From Amphiura filiformis (taxonomy: Eukaryota; Echinodermata; Ophiuroidea; Amphilepidida; Amphiuridae): 64,000 nt of DNA. Where the stretch lies: assembly GCF_039555335.1 (NCBI RefSeq), contig NC_092628.1, forward strand, positions 56,965,547 to 57,029,546, given 5' to 3'. Shown piece after piece: positions 1 to 13,079 of this stretch. Made by a program: the position numbers and the translations under genes. The notes beneath the pieces are model-generated. The model had not been told where the DNA came from and did not search any database. It saw only the letters and a list, made by a program, of their open reading frames with translations. Position 1 is the stretch's first letter. Each line of letters starts with the position of its first letter.

Positions 1-192
1 CCACCGGGTGGAGCGGTTAGTGGGTTTTAGCGGTTCTCGGATATAGTGTGTTTAAAAGGCCCTATAGTAGGGCTAACTTTGGTCTCCACTGAAAACCCAC
101 CCATGGATATACGAAAATCGCTGAAAAGGTATCCCAAAACGGTGGCACATACCCGTATACCTTCAACCATGAACCCCCGGGCAATCAACAAT

Positions 193-297
193 TGTTTTGT
201 TTTGTTTATTGTTTTGTTTTGTTTTGTTTTGTTTTGTTTTGTTTTGTTTTGTTCTTGGTTTTGATTTTTGTTTTATGTTTTGTTTTGTTTTTGTCAA
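193..297. repeat. (TTTTG)n microsatellite
   Basis: Imperfect pentamer repeat of TTTTG, uninterrupted for about 40 bases at 210-252, then decaying. Short open frames here are a by-product of the repeat. Confidence 0.9.
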
Positions 298-950
298 TTG
301 AAATTTCATGGATATCTAACAAGAATTTCTCGTAGAATATATGCCTCCAAAATGGATATCACCTGTAAAAACTGCAGATTTACCGAAAATGTCAATCAAT
401 TTGTAGCTTTTAATTAAAGATAATACTAAAATATACCTGTATATAAAACTTAAACAGTCAAATATGTAGTTTTGGAAGTATGTTTAAAGAATAAGTTAGA
501 AAGGTAGAATGAATTATTAACAACATCGCTACGGCTTCGTCCCCGTTGCATGGTTGTCGTTATATACGTTATATCTTGTTGGAAACGCTGTATTTTGTTG
601 AAATAAAATAAGAAATACCGATTTGCTGTTGGTGCTCAAAGTTTCAAAACGTGAGCCGATGTGGGGGGCCTTTAAAACTTGCTGCTTACTTTACGTTGTC
701 AACGTTTATTGGTAGATTTCCTTTCTTTTTATTATGAATGTAGTCAAGCAGCTCCAAGCTTGAAAATTCATCGGGTTACGAAGTACTCCATAAAGGAATA
801 AAACGAAAAATAGATGTTTGAAATGATTTTATCCTTGATTTATAACAATAAATGATTTAATTAAACTTTACTAGTCGTTTATAAACTTGCTTTTTGGCGA
901 ATGAGGTTCAGAATTTGTATGTAGGGTATCAAAGATAATGTTAGGGCAGA

Positions 951-984
951 GTATACCCTAACATCATCTGATGTTAGGGTATAC
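951..984. repeat. Short perfect palindrome
   Basis: Arms of 16 bases (GTATACCCTAACATCA and its exact complement) with a two-base loop. A further 'atgttagggcagagtatac' just upstream is an imperfect third copy. Origin unknown; probably a remnant of an inverted-repeat element. Confidence 0.8.
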
Positions 985-2385
985 TAGTATTTGAAAGTGA
1001 ATCTGAAAAAGTAGTGTGAAAGGAATTCGCGGTTAGTTTTTTAAACTTGCTGGTCAGTGGTCATGCTACCGCGTGACTCTATTAAATCATTAGCTGATAA
1101 ATGCTTCTGCGAGAAACGACAAAATTTAGGGTGGACTAACATTTAGTTTGTTCATCATGGGACATTTGTGCGCGAATGTTGCTGTGCCAGTGTGTGCGTT
1201 GAGCGCAAAATTGTACAATTTTACTCTATTTGGGCCCCAGACACGCTTTTTTGTTTTTGTTTTTTGGACAAAACAATGAAGATGCACAGGGCACATTGGA
1301 TCTTTATTCATATAAAAAAAATGAAAAAAAAAAAAAAAAAAGGCAGTTGCATGTATTTACTTCATCGCACTAGAAAATTGTTTCTACAATCAATACTTGG
1401 AAAGTATTCAACCGGGTTCAAATTCATCGTGTGACCAGCCCGGGTGACCAGATGACCAGTTTTGAAGATATCATCAGGTTTTATCATTATCGTTGTGATT
1501 GCGAAATAATGGCCGGATGGAATCAAGTATAAACTTTTCCTTTTCCTACCATGTTATTTTAGAGACAAAAAAACCCCGTAATAGGCCGATACGGAAGCGT
1601 TCTGTATATCTTGAAGGGAAGGGAAACACTATTATGGTATGTATCCTTCTCCAATAAAAAACCCAAACTCTTCAATAAAAAATAATTTCAAAAAACTAGA
1701 TGGGGGGGGGGCAACTAAGATCTAGAAGATGTTCTAGATATTATAAGATTAAATATAGGCCTATATATACATATATATGCATTTTTAGAAATATTCACCA
1801 AAAATGATTGGAAAATGCTCAATTTTGGAGAAAAATCATAATATAACAAAGCACGATTTTGACCCAAATTTCGAAAATATTTGGTCAAATTAAAAATATA
1901 TATAAAAATGAGTCTTAGATCTTCATATCTAGTTCATAAATACTATACTTAAGGTATGGTTCTTAATAGGCCTACACACAGGAAATTGTCTCTTTACCCA
2001 GCATGCAGCAAACACAAAAAAAAACGTTTCAATTCAAAAGATTCTAAAGATCATAAATACGTGTTTAAATAACATTTTGTTTTCAAAAATATTCTATGAA
2101 TGTTATTAAAAATGTTTTACAGTACAGGATTAACACGTTTTAAGAATTGTCAACTGGGGGGGGGGGGTCAATGCTTGTGTAAAACATGGTGCAGCGCTGT
2201 ATACAGTGAGATAACTGGAGAAGGGTGACCAAATGAAGATAAAAACATATATACGAATTTGTCACAATAAGTGCTTTTTAGGAAATATGTTTGAGTAACT
2301 TGCCCAGTATACCAATATTGCAATGAGCATGGTATATGTTTAAAAATTCACTTTTAAATTGTATTGACATAAACACTACAAGGGA

Positions 2386-3046
2386 GTGTTCATAAATACT
2401 TTGGGGGTGGAAAAGTTGGAACCTCGGACGTCAAACATTTTTGGATCCCCCTAAAAAAGGGTGGATTTTTCTTTTGATCCCCCTTTTATCGTCTAAAATT
2501 TTTTTGACTCCCCCCCCTTCATGTCCTAAAAAGAAACCAAAAATATACATCAATTTGCCATATTGAAGCTAAACTGGTGAAATATAGTAACGAAACTGGA
2601 ATTAAATTGCGCGAAGCGCAAAAAAATTGGCACTATATACAGGCATCAACATTGGGGGATGATTGTATGGACCATCCCCCTATCAAAATATTGGGGGGTT
2701 TATCCGCCCGGGATCTACCCCTATGGTCATTAACTCATTAGCTAAAAATTACCGTTTGGAGTTATTACTCATTGGAGTCTTCAGTCATAGTAATAGTGTT
2801 ACACCCAAATTGTAAAGTACGCACATTTTGTTGATTTGTAGCTTGAGATTACAAAATCGAATAGGCCTACTTAACATAAATTTTGGAATGTACATGCCTT
2901 CTCGTACATTTTACCCCGGAATTTTACCCTCAATTTTTTTGATCCCCCCTATTAAGGACTGAATTTTTTGACCCCCCCTTTTTAGGACCCAATTTTTTTT
3001 GATCCCCCTAATATTTTCCAACCCCCACCAAAGTATTTATGAACAC
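2386..3046. mobile_element. Non-autonomous inverted-repeat element, about 660 bp
   Basis: Ends are inverted copies: left GTGTTCATAAATACTTTGG, right complement at 3028-3046, extended inward to the GGGGGT..GTTGG region. The interior has repeated 'gatccccct' / 'gaccccccc' blocks facing each other at both ends and no coding capacity. The ends match a MITE/foldback structure; superfamily unknown. Confidence 0.75.
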
Positions 3047-3146
3047 AGGGGCGGATCCAAGATTTCGAGAAAGGGGGGACACTCCTGAAAATCATAAAAT
3101 GTCAGAAATGGGCGCGAAGCGGCCATCCCGGAGCGTTTGCGAGACG

Positions 3147-3740
3147 CAGGGGGTGTCTGAGGGGGGATGTGCCCCCTCAGAAGTAAGAAACTTTTGGAAA
3201 ATGAAGACCCAATTGAAGCCATTTGGTGGACCATTTTGTCACTATTATTGTGTAAAATTTTAGTTTGAAAAAGCCTCAAATTTGCGAAAAGACGGCCCAA
3301 TTGAAGCCATTCATGGACAAGTTTTGACCTTTTGTATAAATTATTGCTTTATATGTACCCATAAAGTTGTGTGACACAGGAGAGGGGGTGTCTGAGGGGG
3401 ATGCCCCTAAGAAATGAGAAACATTTGCAAAGTGAAGACCCAATTGAAGCCATTTGGTGGACCATTTTGGCACTAATTTTGTGTAAAATTTGAGTTTGAA
3501 AAAATAAAATTTGCGAAATGACAGGCCAATTGAAGCCACCTTTTTTCACTGTATAAAATTCAGAGTGCTGGGTGTGAAATACAGAAGCGAAAACGGGCAG
3601 TTGTTTATATAGGCAGGGGGTGTCTGAGGGGGATGTTCCAACTCCGAAATTTGGAAATTTTGCAAAATGAAGGTCCAATTGAAGCCATTTAGCTCCATTT
3701 GGTGCAACATTTTTACACTATACGAGTGTATCATTGCTTT
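3147..3740. repeat. Three direct repeats with a period of about 233 bp
   Basis: The word 'gggggtgtctgaggggg' starts at about 3149, 3383 and 3614, each followed by 'atg..ccc..gaa' and 'gacccaattgaagccatttgg'-type sequence. The third unit is truncated. The first is preceded by 'caggggcggatccaaga'. No gene is indicated; open frames on both strands follow the repeat. Confidence 0.85.
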
Positions 3741-4039
3741 TTAAAACAAAAAAGGACCCGAACTCAATTTGCAAATTACACTGACACTTTATAGGCCTAA
3801 GACTCGGAGATTCGCAATGCATGGATCGAAGTCAGTATGGAGTTCGTTTTATACTGACTTTGGTGACAAAATGTGGTGGGCCCTGCATCATCGACGGGCC
3901 AGCAGTAATCAACAAGCACTGCATAAAAGAATCACAGGCCTATATACTAGTATTATAGGGCCTACTTCTGATAGACCAGACTGTGAGCTACTGTGCGGTT
4001 TATTTTGGCATAAGCCTACTAATTAGGCCTACGTGGAAT

Positions 4040-4345
4040 TTAACTTTTCCCCTTCTCCTTTTCTCTTCTCTTTTTTTCCTCTTTCTCTTCTCTTCTCTCT
4101 TTTCCTTTTTTTTGGGAGGGGGGAGGAAGGGGGCGCCGCCCCTGAATCCGCGCCTGGAGAGTGCCACCCCGGTGTACGATACTACAGATTTATCAGGCTA
4201 TAGGCCCGAAGATTTTCTTTCTTTCTTTCTTTCTTTTACGTTGTTCCATTTCCTTTTTTCTTTCTTTTCTTTTCTTTTTCCCTTTCTTTTCTTTCCTCCA
4301 TCCCTTCTCTTTCTTTTCTTCTTTTTTTATTTTTTGGGATCCACC
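4040..4345. repeat. Polypyrimidine (CTTT/TTCC) tracts
   Basis: Two pure C/T tracts (about 4046-4112 and 4214-4330), including (TTTC)n, separated by a G-rich segment, with G-runs at 4350-4362 and 4450-4461. The long open frame across them encodes only Phe/Leu/Ser and is not a gene. Confidence 0.9.
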
Positions 4346-4602
4346 AAAGGGGGGGGGGGGGGGCACGGGCCGGTTGTGCCCCCTCTAAATCCGCGCATGT
4401 ATGAACACTCCCTTAGCAGCCTATTTGGAGCTTTTGCGCTTCACGACGGAGGGGGGGGGGGGCCTCAGCCCTCCCCTGTCTTGGCAACTTTTATTGTGAT
4501 TAGCCCTCTCTTTCTCCATGCCACGCCGTCCTCATTTTGAATTTTAGATTCTTCTGTCTCGTCATTGTTTCAAAGTAAAGTAAGTTGTGCTACTACAGTT
4601 TG

Positions 4603-5055
4603 TTAAGATATCTGGAATGAGCGTTTTGAGCGTTTCGACAGAGTATTTTTTGTGGGACATGAGAGCACATCAGACATATCGAATTGCATTCTGAATACGA
4701 ATGTCTTTCTGATATCAAATAATTTTCATTTTTGAAATTCACGATATAATACAAATTTTATGACAAATATATAACAGTCCTTGAAGTAAATTTTATAAAT
4801 CTAATGATATATTCTTAAAGTGTATGTAGCTGGGAGGAAAAGCCGACGATCAATTGAAAATTTTGACCTTTCATATTGAAGATATGGTTTTTTTCCCAAA
4901 AAGACCTATTTTTTTGGGTGTTTTGGAATTTCAAAAAATCAAAATTATTTGATATCAGAAGGACAATCTTCGTATTCAGAATGCAATTCGATATGTCTGA
5001 TGTGCTCTAATGTCCCACAATAAATACTGTCCAAACGTTCATACCCCACCTTAAG
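4603..5055. mobile_element. Long-hairpin foldback element, copy 1
   Basis: Left arm begins near 'ttaag..ggaatgagcgttttg' and contains 'gtgggacatgagagcacat', 'tatcgaattgcattctgaa' and 'gatatcaaataattttca'; the right arm is its near complement, ending '..ccccaccttaa'. The arms are close to 200 bases and the whole unit can fold on itself. Same family as 61009-61590 and 62839-63499, with a half copy at 17655-17915. No coding capacity. Confidence 0.85.
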
Positions 5056-8000
5056 GTTTGCCAAATCATTGCCAAACTGCACTGTCAATAGAGGTGAACT
5101 TGTAATGTTAGCTCGCGTGTCGTGGTAAACGTTTCAATGGCTCACAAAAGTTCTGAGTCAAAGGTATTGCACAAAATAGTTATTTATGCACAAATACAAT
5201 AGAACGGGTGGGTGAAAGAAGAATTCAATCAAAATACCAAAGTTCGATAAGTTAAACCATTCTGTTTTGCCTATTAATATGTGACTGTCACTGATCGCTT
5301 TATTCAAGAATGTCATTATTTTGATATTAGTATACCGACTAGTCACATAATACATGGCCAACATTAGGCCCCCTATAGGAATAGGATAAACAAAGTTCTA
5401 ATGCTGACAAACAATTAGTGTTTTATTAAAATATCAAAATATTAAAATATCAAAGTTCAACAGGTGTGTCTTCTTTCTGTGAATCATTCAATTCGGATAC
5501 ACACTTCAACAAGTACGGTTGTTTGGCATAATTACTACTACCATAGACTGATTTCTTTTTACAGTCTATATGCTACTACACACAAAAAAACTAGTATCTC
5601 AATAATCTCGTATCAATTTGTAAACGCTCTTCAGCAAAGTCATACTCATAGTTCATTGAATTTACAACCGTATGACAAAACAGGCGAAAATAGTAACTTT
5701 TTGCACAGTATTTGCAATTTAAATTTAAATTTAAATTTGCAATTTAAAGTCATTAAAATGAGGCTAGTATATGGATGGACAAATATATACAGGCATGAGA
5801 ATGATCATCCATGAAAAAACCTGAAAAGTTTGAAAAAGCGCGTGAAATGAGGCTAAAAAGGCCAAATAACGGGTTGAAAGTGCAGAAATTTAGCCCACAA
5901 AAAAAGCAGGAAATCCTGCAAAAGCAGGAAAATTCATGCCTGAATATATGTGCTCTTTCATTAGTGACATAAAATTTGAAAAATACTGTAAGGAACACTT
6001 GAGGTTTTGACTTTTAATCGCTCTCTGTTGACCTAATGGGGGGAAATGTTTTTAGGGGGAAGTGTTAGCTTTCGTTTGATATAAACAAATTTCTGATTGG
6101 ATGAAGGGACACAAGAGGTTTCGACAAAAACCAATCACAGAGGCCTGTTACCAGCTAGAAGCTCACACAGCTCTTACGATGCTATGCACTCAACCGTGTA
6201 GTGTAATCAAAGACTGCATGTGTAGAGACAGTTCACTGCTTGAGCTCTTGGGCGAAAATGTGTGCTCAGGTGTATCGAGGTGGAAACTGCATAGATGGTT
6301 TATAAGAGAATCGTTTTTTGTATACAAACCTTTCCATATGAAATAAACTACTTGTATTTTCTCTCAACTTGAAACTCATTGCAACACGTACCTTTTCATG
6401 GACTCCATACTAAAAAGTCCAATATTGAAGTTGATCAAATCTGGTCACACGTATTCCGCTCATCATAATGATTAAGAAAAAGATGAGTTTGACCTATATT
6501 CTATGCACAGTTCTTCAGTTATTGGAAAATGTCCAACGTTCATTTTTGGGCTCCACAGCTATTGGTTCAGATTGCAGATGTTGAAATATGATTCAGATTT
6601 TAATCAAAATGGTCTTAAATTATTCCTAGGGTAAAAATAAATCAAAATAAGGTTTACTTTGTTTTGGATGCTTTATACAAACAAAACAGGTCAAGATCAA
6701 AATGATTCAATGGTCTTTGACATAATATCGGAATGTTACCTATAGGTAACAAAACACTGCATTTTTTCAATTTTTAATTTCAAATACCTTTTCTGACACA
6801 TGATATCATAGGAGAGGAATACATTCGCATGGTTTTAAACCCGATTTGTTCAACTTGTGTGACCCTGCATAATCGACCATTTTGATGGTTCTTGCAGTTT
6901 CCTAGAACCTTTTCTCTTTAGTTGTCCCGTTCGTATGCACTTTGCCCCCTCCCCGATCCCCCCAAAAAAATCCTGGTGCCGCCACTGCGCATCTGTCTCG
7001 GAGAAATGGGCATTTTCCCCTAATTTATTTTTGTTACTCTACAAAAATATCGGTAACATATAATTAATAGTGATAATAATTATTTATAGTTTCAGTCAAT
7101 TGAGGGAATTTCTATTCCCTTAGTTATGAGCATAATTTTCTCATTCTGAAATTTCCATAGGATAAACGCCTCATGTATGTGTCATTAATTGTTATTTATG
7201 TGTCACTTAAGTAGATTTAGAGATCATGCCTATTGATAACAAATTATTCTTTTGCACAATTTGGTCATAAAATGTAGACTAAAAATTCATATTCAACGGG
7301 GATCTGGACTGTGCATACGAATCCATCAAACCATTAGCTTGTATATAAACGAGCGCCCCTACTTCTTTTGGAGGACATGGGTTCACATACCATTCATTTC
7401 TATGGCTATGTCCCGGGGGCTATGTCTATGGCATTTCAAATTAATAATGATATAACTTCCTCATTTTAAAAACAATAGAAGCTAATAGAAGTATGATGTC
7501 AGTATTTAATTAAAACGAGAATTTTTCCACTTTGCTGGTTAACAAGAAACGTGTTTTTTCTCTCTCTTAACCTGCTAGATGTAGACATAACAGTGTTCCT
7601 GGTTCTGCGGTATACCAGGTCACATATTATAAAATACTCCCAACACATATTAATGTCACTCGTCAATGCACTTTTCTTTAATTGAATTGTATTTTGTGTG
7701 TATGCATATCTATCCATGCATTTTTGAAGGAAATAAAAGTCATCATAAACTTTAATACCAAGTTTGTAATTTTGTGAACAAACATAAATTTTGTTATTTT
7801 GTTAATATGTAAATGTAAATATAAATTTGATGAAATTCCTTCATGACGCATTTGTCATTGTGTTTGTTGGTAAAAAATAATTTGATGAAATTTCAAATTC
7901 AGCGAGTCAATGTAGGCTACAAACTGACCGAGAAAAAATGCACCATTATGAAACTTACCTGGAAAATGTTGTTAAGACCTGACACAAAAACATACTAGAA

Positions 8001-9025
8001 GTACATTGTATATAAACTTGTGAAAAAAACCCCATTCTTGTGGAAAAGATTCTTGATTTTCACAAGAAAATGGCCGCACTATGACAAAATAAATTTCCAG
8101 TATGACACAATTTTGTTTATACCTCCAATTATTTCTTATATTCATCAGTTATCTTTTTAGGAAATAAATGTAAGCATAACATTTAACAGGGTCGGGTGAG
8201 AAAATAAATGGGTCACAATGCTCTGATTTTACGAAACTTTAACCAAATTAGCACAAACGTCGTACACATATACAGACAGAAATAGTGGTTGAATAGTCTG
8301 AACACAGATCTGTGGTCTGAACAAGTTCAGGTGAGAATAAAAATCCCTTTAAAAAGGGATGAGCTGGGACAAGGTTGTTTACAGTGCGCAATATCATTTT
8401 TCTTTTTATAAAATGGTCATAATAATTTTGAAGTGCATTATAGATTAGGGTTGTTCAAATCATTTTGGTGGAAAATTCATTTTTTCTTATTCTCTCGAAA
8501 TCGGGCACTTTTTCCCAATTATGACGCAGTTGGATTTCTTACGTCAGTTTCATTCCAATTCTTATACCTCTATGCTCTTGACGATGTTACTTCCAGGACC
8601 TGTGCGCCTCCTGAGGTTTACATCTATATTAAGCCCAATACGAACATTTTTTTTAATTTGACCCCTTACGGGTTAACCTTGACCCCTTACGGGTTAACAT
8701 TGAGCCCTATATGACCAATGACCTCAAAATATCTTCTCAATGACCTCAAAATATCTTCTCTCACCTGATGCTCCCTTACCCATAGATTATAATCACTAAG
8801 TAACAGTTGACATTAAAATCTGCTTTATCGAAGGAGAGCAATTTCCCCCACTGAATCGAAATCAAGTGACCTCATTTGACCCCTAGATGACATTTGACCT
8901 CAAATATCTCCACTCATGTGTTGTCCTAATGTTTACCTTTATCGTAAGAGCTTGACCTTGTTGCTTATCTCAGCAAAGCTCACTTGTACTTTGTAGTGTT
9001 TTCACAACAACAAAAACTGCTTTTT
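5056..9025. other. Gene-free stretch
   Basis: No exon chain with homology is visible. Contents: an AAATTT-rich patch at 5718-5745, a small foldback with ends 'caggcatgagaatgatc' / 'aaattcatgcctg' at about 5790-5945, an (ACCCCTTACGGGTTA) duplication at 8655-8700, and two copies of 'atgacctcaaaatatcttct' at 8716-8760. Open frames of up to 93 codons show no recognisable protein. Confidence 0.55.
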
Positions 9026-9101
9026 AAAAATGTCTGGTTTTAATAGGGCAAGAAAACGGTTAAAAAACCGTTTTCTTGCCCTATTAAAACCAGACATTTT
9101 T
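9026..9101. repeat. Perfect 36 bp-arm hairpin
   Basis: Bases 9026-9061 and 9066-9101 are exact reverse complements with a four-base A loop (9062-9065). It is followed by 'aaaatgtttgtgtttgttgggtag' (about 9149-9172), an end motif of the 'cgttttgtgtttgctggg' family at 55.4-56.1 kb. Confidence 0.9.
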
Positions 9102-9214
9102 TATTATAACGTTTTTACTGAAATCAATACAAATTATATAACGTTTTTAAAATGTTTGTGTTTGTTGGGTAGACACGATTTCAAGTCAAGATAGATAAGT
9201 ACAAGTATTTATGC

Positions 9215-9412
9215 CCAGGCATAAAGGAATTCCATGGAAATCCAATGAGCTATTTCAGTTGAAATCCATTATACCCCTATGGAAGGCAACCGGGGTAGAC
9301 ATTAACCTTAATCTTCAGCACAGGGGGTGTGAATTTGAAGACTTTCAAATGGGGGTTACCTGAATGTGTGATTCCCATAAAACACCCAAGCATACCACGG
9401 ACATCCAAATAA
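9215..9412. repeat. Degenerate inverted-repeat element
   Basis: Contains 'tttcagttgaaatccatta', 'cccctatggaag' and 'gggggtgtgaatttgaa', shared with the better preserved foldback at 10105-10288. No coding capacity. Confidence 0.5.
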
Positions 9413-10104
9413 CATTCACATAAACAACTTCAACAAAAATTGTTGAAATTTAACTTCAATTTTGACTTGTATTGTAATACGTTTTACAACTTCTATGCAC
9501 TATGCAACAAAGTAAACAGATTACATCACCATATCTGTTTTCTGGGTGTTTTTTTGTATCTTTGTGTCAAGGCATATTCAGTGATTTGCTCATTCAGAAA
9601 ATCATGAAAATGCAGGGGTTTTTCACCTTTGTTAGTAGCATAAATTATGTGCTAACATTTGCCAAATTGTTCAGCACATTAAAAAATGGAAGCCTGTGGC
9701 AATTTGATTCAGAGCTTCAATTTTGTTTTCATCACAATTTAACATAAAGAATATTTTGGGTGTTTTTTTTCAAATGTTGTGCGGGATTTTGAAATTCTGT
9801 TTTGCAATTGTATTAAACAGGTAGTATATGATGTTAAGATTCATGTACTTTATCAATATAAAACTGATCTTGTACATGTATACTGTTTTGTGTGTGCGTG
9901 TAGGGGGTGGCTTGTTAATTTGTATGTTTTCTTACCCACAGCCCCACCAGACCTAAGTACAGGGAATAAAAATAAAAGAGAAAAAAGAAAAACAAAGCCA
10001 ATATACTCATATATATCAGTACTTACCATTTTATCTTGATTTATTAGTACTCATTCAGATAATGCAATAATACAATTCAAAAGGCACACTGTGATCCATT
10101 GGGA

Positions 10105-10288
10105 TATTCCAGTTGAAATGGCCCCTATGGAAGACATGACTGTAATCTCCCACACAGAGAGTGTGAATTTCAAATGTGTGTCATACATACAGGTGGTCCC
10201 ATTTGAAATTCACACTCCCTGCATGGAATATTAAGGTCATGTCTTCCATAAGGGGTGTAAGTATTTCAACTGGAACATCCCCTTTGCT
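10105..10288. repeat. Inverted-repeat element, about 180 bp
   Basis: Left 'atattccagttgaaatggc' and 'ccctatggaagacatgac' are mirrored by 'gtcatgtcttccataaggg' and 'atttcaactggaacatcc' on the right. The middle has facing 'gagtgtgaatttcaaatg' / 'catttgaaattcacactc'. It belongs to the same family as 9215-9412. Confidence 0.75.
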
Positions 10289-10689
10289 ATTCTTGGTTCT
10301 TCACTGTAACAACTGTGTCTTAGCAATAAAGTATCTTGCATTTAGACATCTTCAATGATAGAAAAACATGAGAAATAAAGATATGTTATCTTGTATGGAG
10401 AAACGTTCCTAGACAATAGACATGTCCACTAGAAGCCAGTTATGTGACATTGAAAGCAGTATTTTCTTGATTTTGATGTATAAGAAATATTGGGTCCAGT
10501 AGTATAGCATATAAGTGGTATAACTTGACCCAGGCTCACATAATAATCCATATCATATTAGCTGCAGATATTAGATTGTTCATTACCATGATCATGATGA
10601 TAGCACCACATTATTACCAATAACCATGGACCATAAATATTCAATTAGAGAATAAACGATAGGAATTTATATTTTGACTACTAGTATCC

Positions 10690-10808
10690 TCTACCGTGTG
10701 ATAGACGACATGTCGACAGGCAGGTCCAATATGTTGAGTAGTGGATACCGGCGAAGCCGGTACCAACTACGATAAAAATATTGGACCTGCCTGTCGTCTA
10801 TCACAGGT
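10690..10808. repeat. Small foldback element
   Basis: Inverted ends 'gtgatagacgacatgtcgac..ggcaggtccaatat' and 'atattggacctgcctgtcgtctatcac' face each other about the palindromic 'ggataccggcgaagccggta'. A related 'cctgatagacgaca' occurs at about 11041. Confidence 0.75.
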
Positions 10809-12102
10809 AGAAGAACTGTAAACTATTTTTTAAAGCAAAAAATTAAGCTACGGTCATAAAAACTCCCCTTTTTCTAAAATGAACGAAACTTGTTTACAAC
10901 TTCACATCTTTTGTTGCATGTACTGCTAGCATGTGTGAGTATTCCGCACTGCGTCTACGCATACAACACAATACATACGTGCACCCCTATGAGCGTGTTA
11001 CGCGTTATCAACACTCATGATGACGTGGGGTCGTCTACAGCCTGATAGACGACACCCCAAATCATGTGATTGTCCAATCAGATTATGTGTCTACGTAATA
11101 GACCACTCCCACTGACTAAGAATCACTGATACACCACTGTGTTAGTCACAGTTGTGGAATGCAAATATTTTACAGGTTTTTATATCCCAAATGAAGATAA
11201 TATTACTTATTCAAGTTCTGCAATCTGCAATTTGAGAGTTTAATCTTTTTACTTAAAATATAATATAATTTCATCCCATAATATAATGTACTTCTTAAAA
11301 TCAAATTTGGTATGATCTACAAAAATTAAGTCTTTCTAGGAATCATATGCTTGGTTAAAAGAATAAACCTAGCATAATTAACAGCATGATGAAATTTTAG
11401 AGAAAAATAAATACAATAGTAACTTTTAATATTTCCCACTAATAATGTTATCAAGTCAACGTTTGAAAAGTAAGAGGTCTATATTTGATCCAAAATAACA
11501 TGGTAAACTAATATCCAGTTGTAAGCAAAAATAGTGCATCTTTAAAAATATCTAGTATATACAAAATATTATCTCATTTTTGTTCATGCAGACATATCTC
11601 TGGTTTGACATTGTTTCACATGAGGCTCATGGCTGTTGTGTTTGTATGAAACACAAGGAGATGCGCAAATTTCAAAAGGAAGGGTGCATATCATCGGTTG
11701 TGACATAAATTATAGTGGCATACATGAAGGACAAAATATAAGAAAAACCTAAACGCCGTATTGATGGAGCTATCTTGGCTGCTTAATATAGTGACAATTG
11801 CATTTTGTAAGCGCTATTAATTTGGCAATAACCTGGATGGGGGAGGCCGAGGTTTACGATAGGTTTTGGTTATCCAATTTTGCGATTGCACAATGCAAGT
11901 TGAAGCATTTCTACATTTTAACCACATTTTCATTGGCAGGAATGATTATAACAATACCAACAATACAGTATTCATAAATCATTAAAACTGTGGTCTTATC
12001 AGAACTCCTTACAAAAGTACTATTTAAAACAGCATTATTACTTAATGCCTTGTTCAATGTTTACGCATTGACACTCATAAGTTCAGAAGTATGAAACATG
12101 GC

Positions 12103-12271
12103 CCAGCAAATATATATCAAAAACATTGAGGGGGTACTTCCCTTATTATCAACTAAGATATCTGCTCAGAAGTGGCACTGTACAGATTATCTATATCAGG
12201 TCCAGCAAATAATGTAAAAACCGTTGAGGGGGTACTTCCCTAATTATAAACTAAGATATCTGCTCAGAAGT
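12103..12271. repeat. Direct duplication, period about 99 bp
   Basis: The block from 'ccagcaaata' through 'gagggggtacttccct' and 'actaagatatctgctcagaag' occurs twice (12103-12172 and 12202-12271) with few differences. No gene is associated; it lies downstream of MTAP. Confidence 0.85.
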
Positions 12272-12664
12272 TGATGGATAAAATTCTGTTTCGTACTATA
12301 CACAAAAATAATCTGCCATTTTAGTCCATGGTTAGGCGATGAAAACATGATACACACATCCGCGGTTAGAGAGCAATACACACTGTCCTCAGTTGGCGGC
12401 GTGTGTGTGGGGGAGGGGGAGGGTGAGAAGATAATTGTCCAAAGGCAAAAGTAATGGAATGTCTGCAAAGTTGATACAGTTGTTTCACCTATGAAATAAT
12501 AGGGGATCAAGCTGAGTTGCATTTACTTGTACATATAATACCTGTTCACACTTGATTTTACAGTCAAGCTATCATTCTTTCCATTCTTTATGAATTAAAT
12601 AAATGAAAAGTATAATAATTGTGAATCTATGTCCTATACTAAAAAAATATCTCAAATCAAAGGA

Positions 12665-13079
12665 AGATCATCAATTGTTAAACTTTATTCAAATGGTTAA
12701 ACTCTAAATTTCTATCAACTTCGATTTCAAACAAATCCTCAAAATGTCCTATTTGCAATGATTACAGCAGGGATTCTCAATAGGCGGTCTGTGGGCCAGC
12801 TCCGACCCGCCTACCAATTGTGCTTGGCCCTGGAACCGCTCTGAAATGTATAGTAAATATCGCCAACCAAGGTGTATTTGGCTCTCAAAACATAAATCTT
12901 TGGGAAAAAAAGATGGCCTGCAAGCTAATATAATTGAGAACCGGCTCACCAAGAGTCTTGCAAGCATTATACCAGATCTTGCTGTAGCTATCAACTTCAA
13001 CTGCAGGTGTTTAAGAATCACCACTGAAAACAGCACTTGTAAATACATGTACGTATTTCCATATAAGCAGATGAGTAGG
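12665..13079 (-). other. MTAP: Probable MTAP 3' untranslated region and poly(A) signal
   Basis: Downstream of the TAA stop (13082-13080) the minus strand carries the canonical poly(A) signal AATAAA at 12689-12684, about 390 bases past the stop, with no coding-looking sequence between. This is the nearest canonical signal. The cleavage site itself cannot be placed exactly. Confidence 0.45.

Larger units (their letters stand above)
1..2385. other. Gene-free AT-rich stretch
   Basis: No coding exon is recognisable. Contents: a (TTTTG)n microsatellite at about 193-297, a 16 bp-arm palindrome at 951-984, an A-run at 1321-1340, a G-run at 1703-1712 and an element fragment with 'cagcaaacacaaa' near 2006. 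Confidence 0.6.

Noticed and set aside
3983-4540. 185-codon open frame
   Set aside because: It runs through C/T microsatellites and G-runs and encodes mainly Phe/Leu/Ser; stop-free only because of composition.
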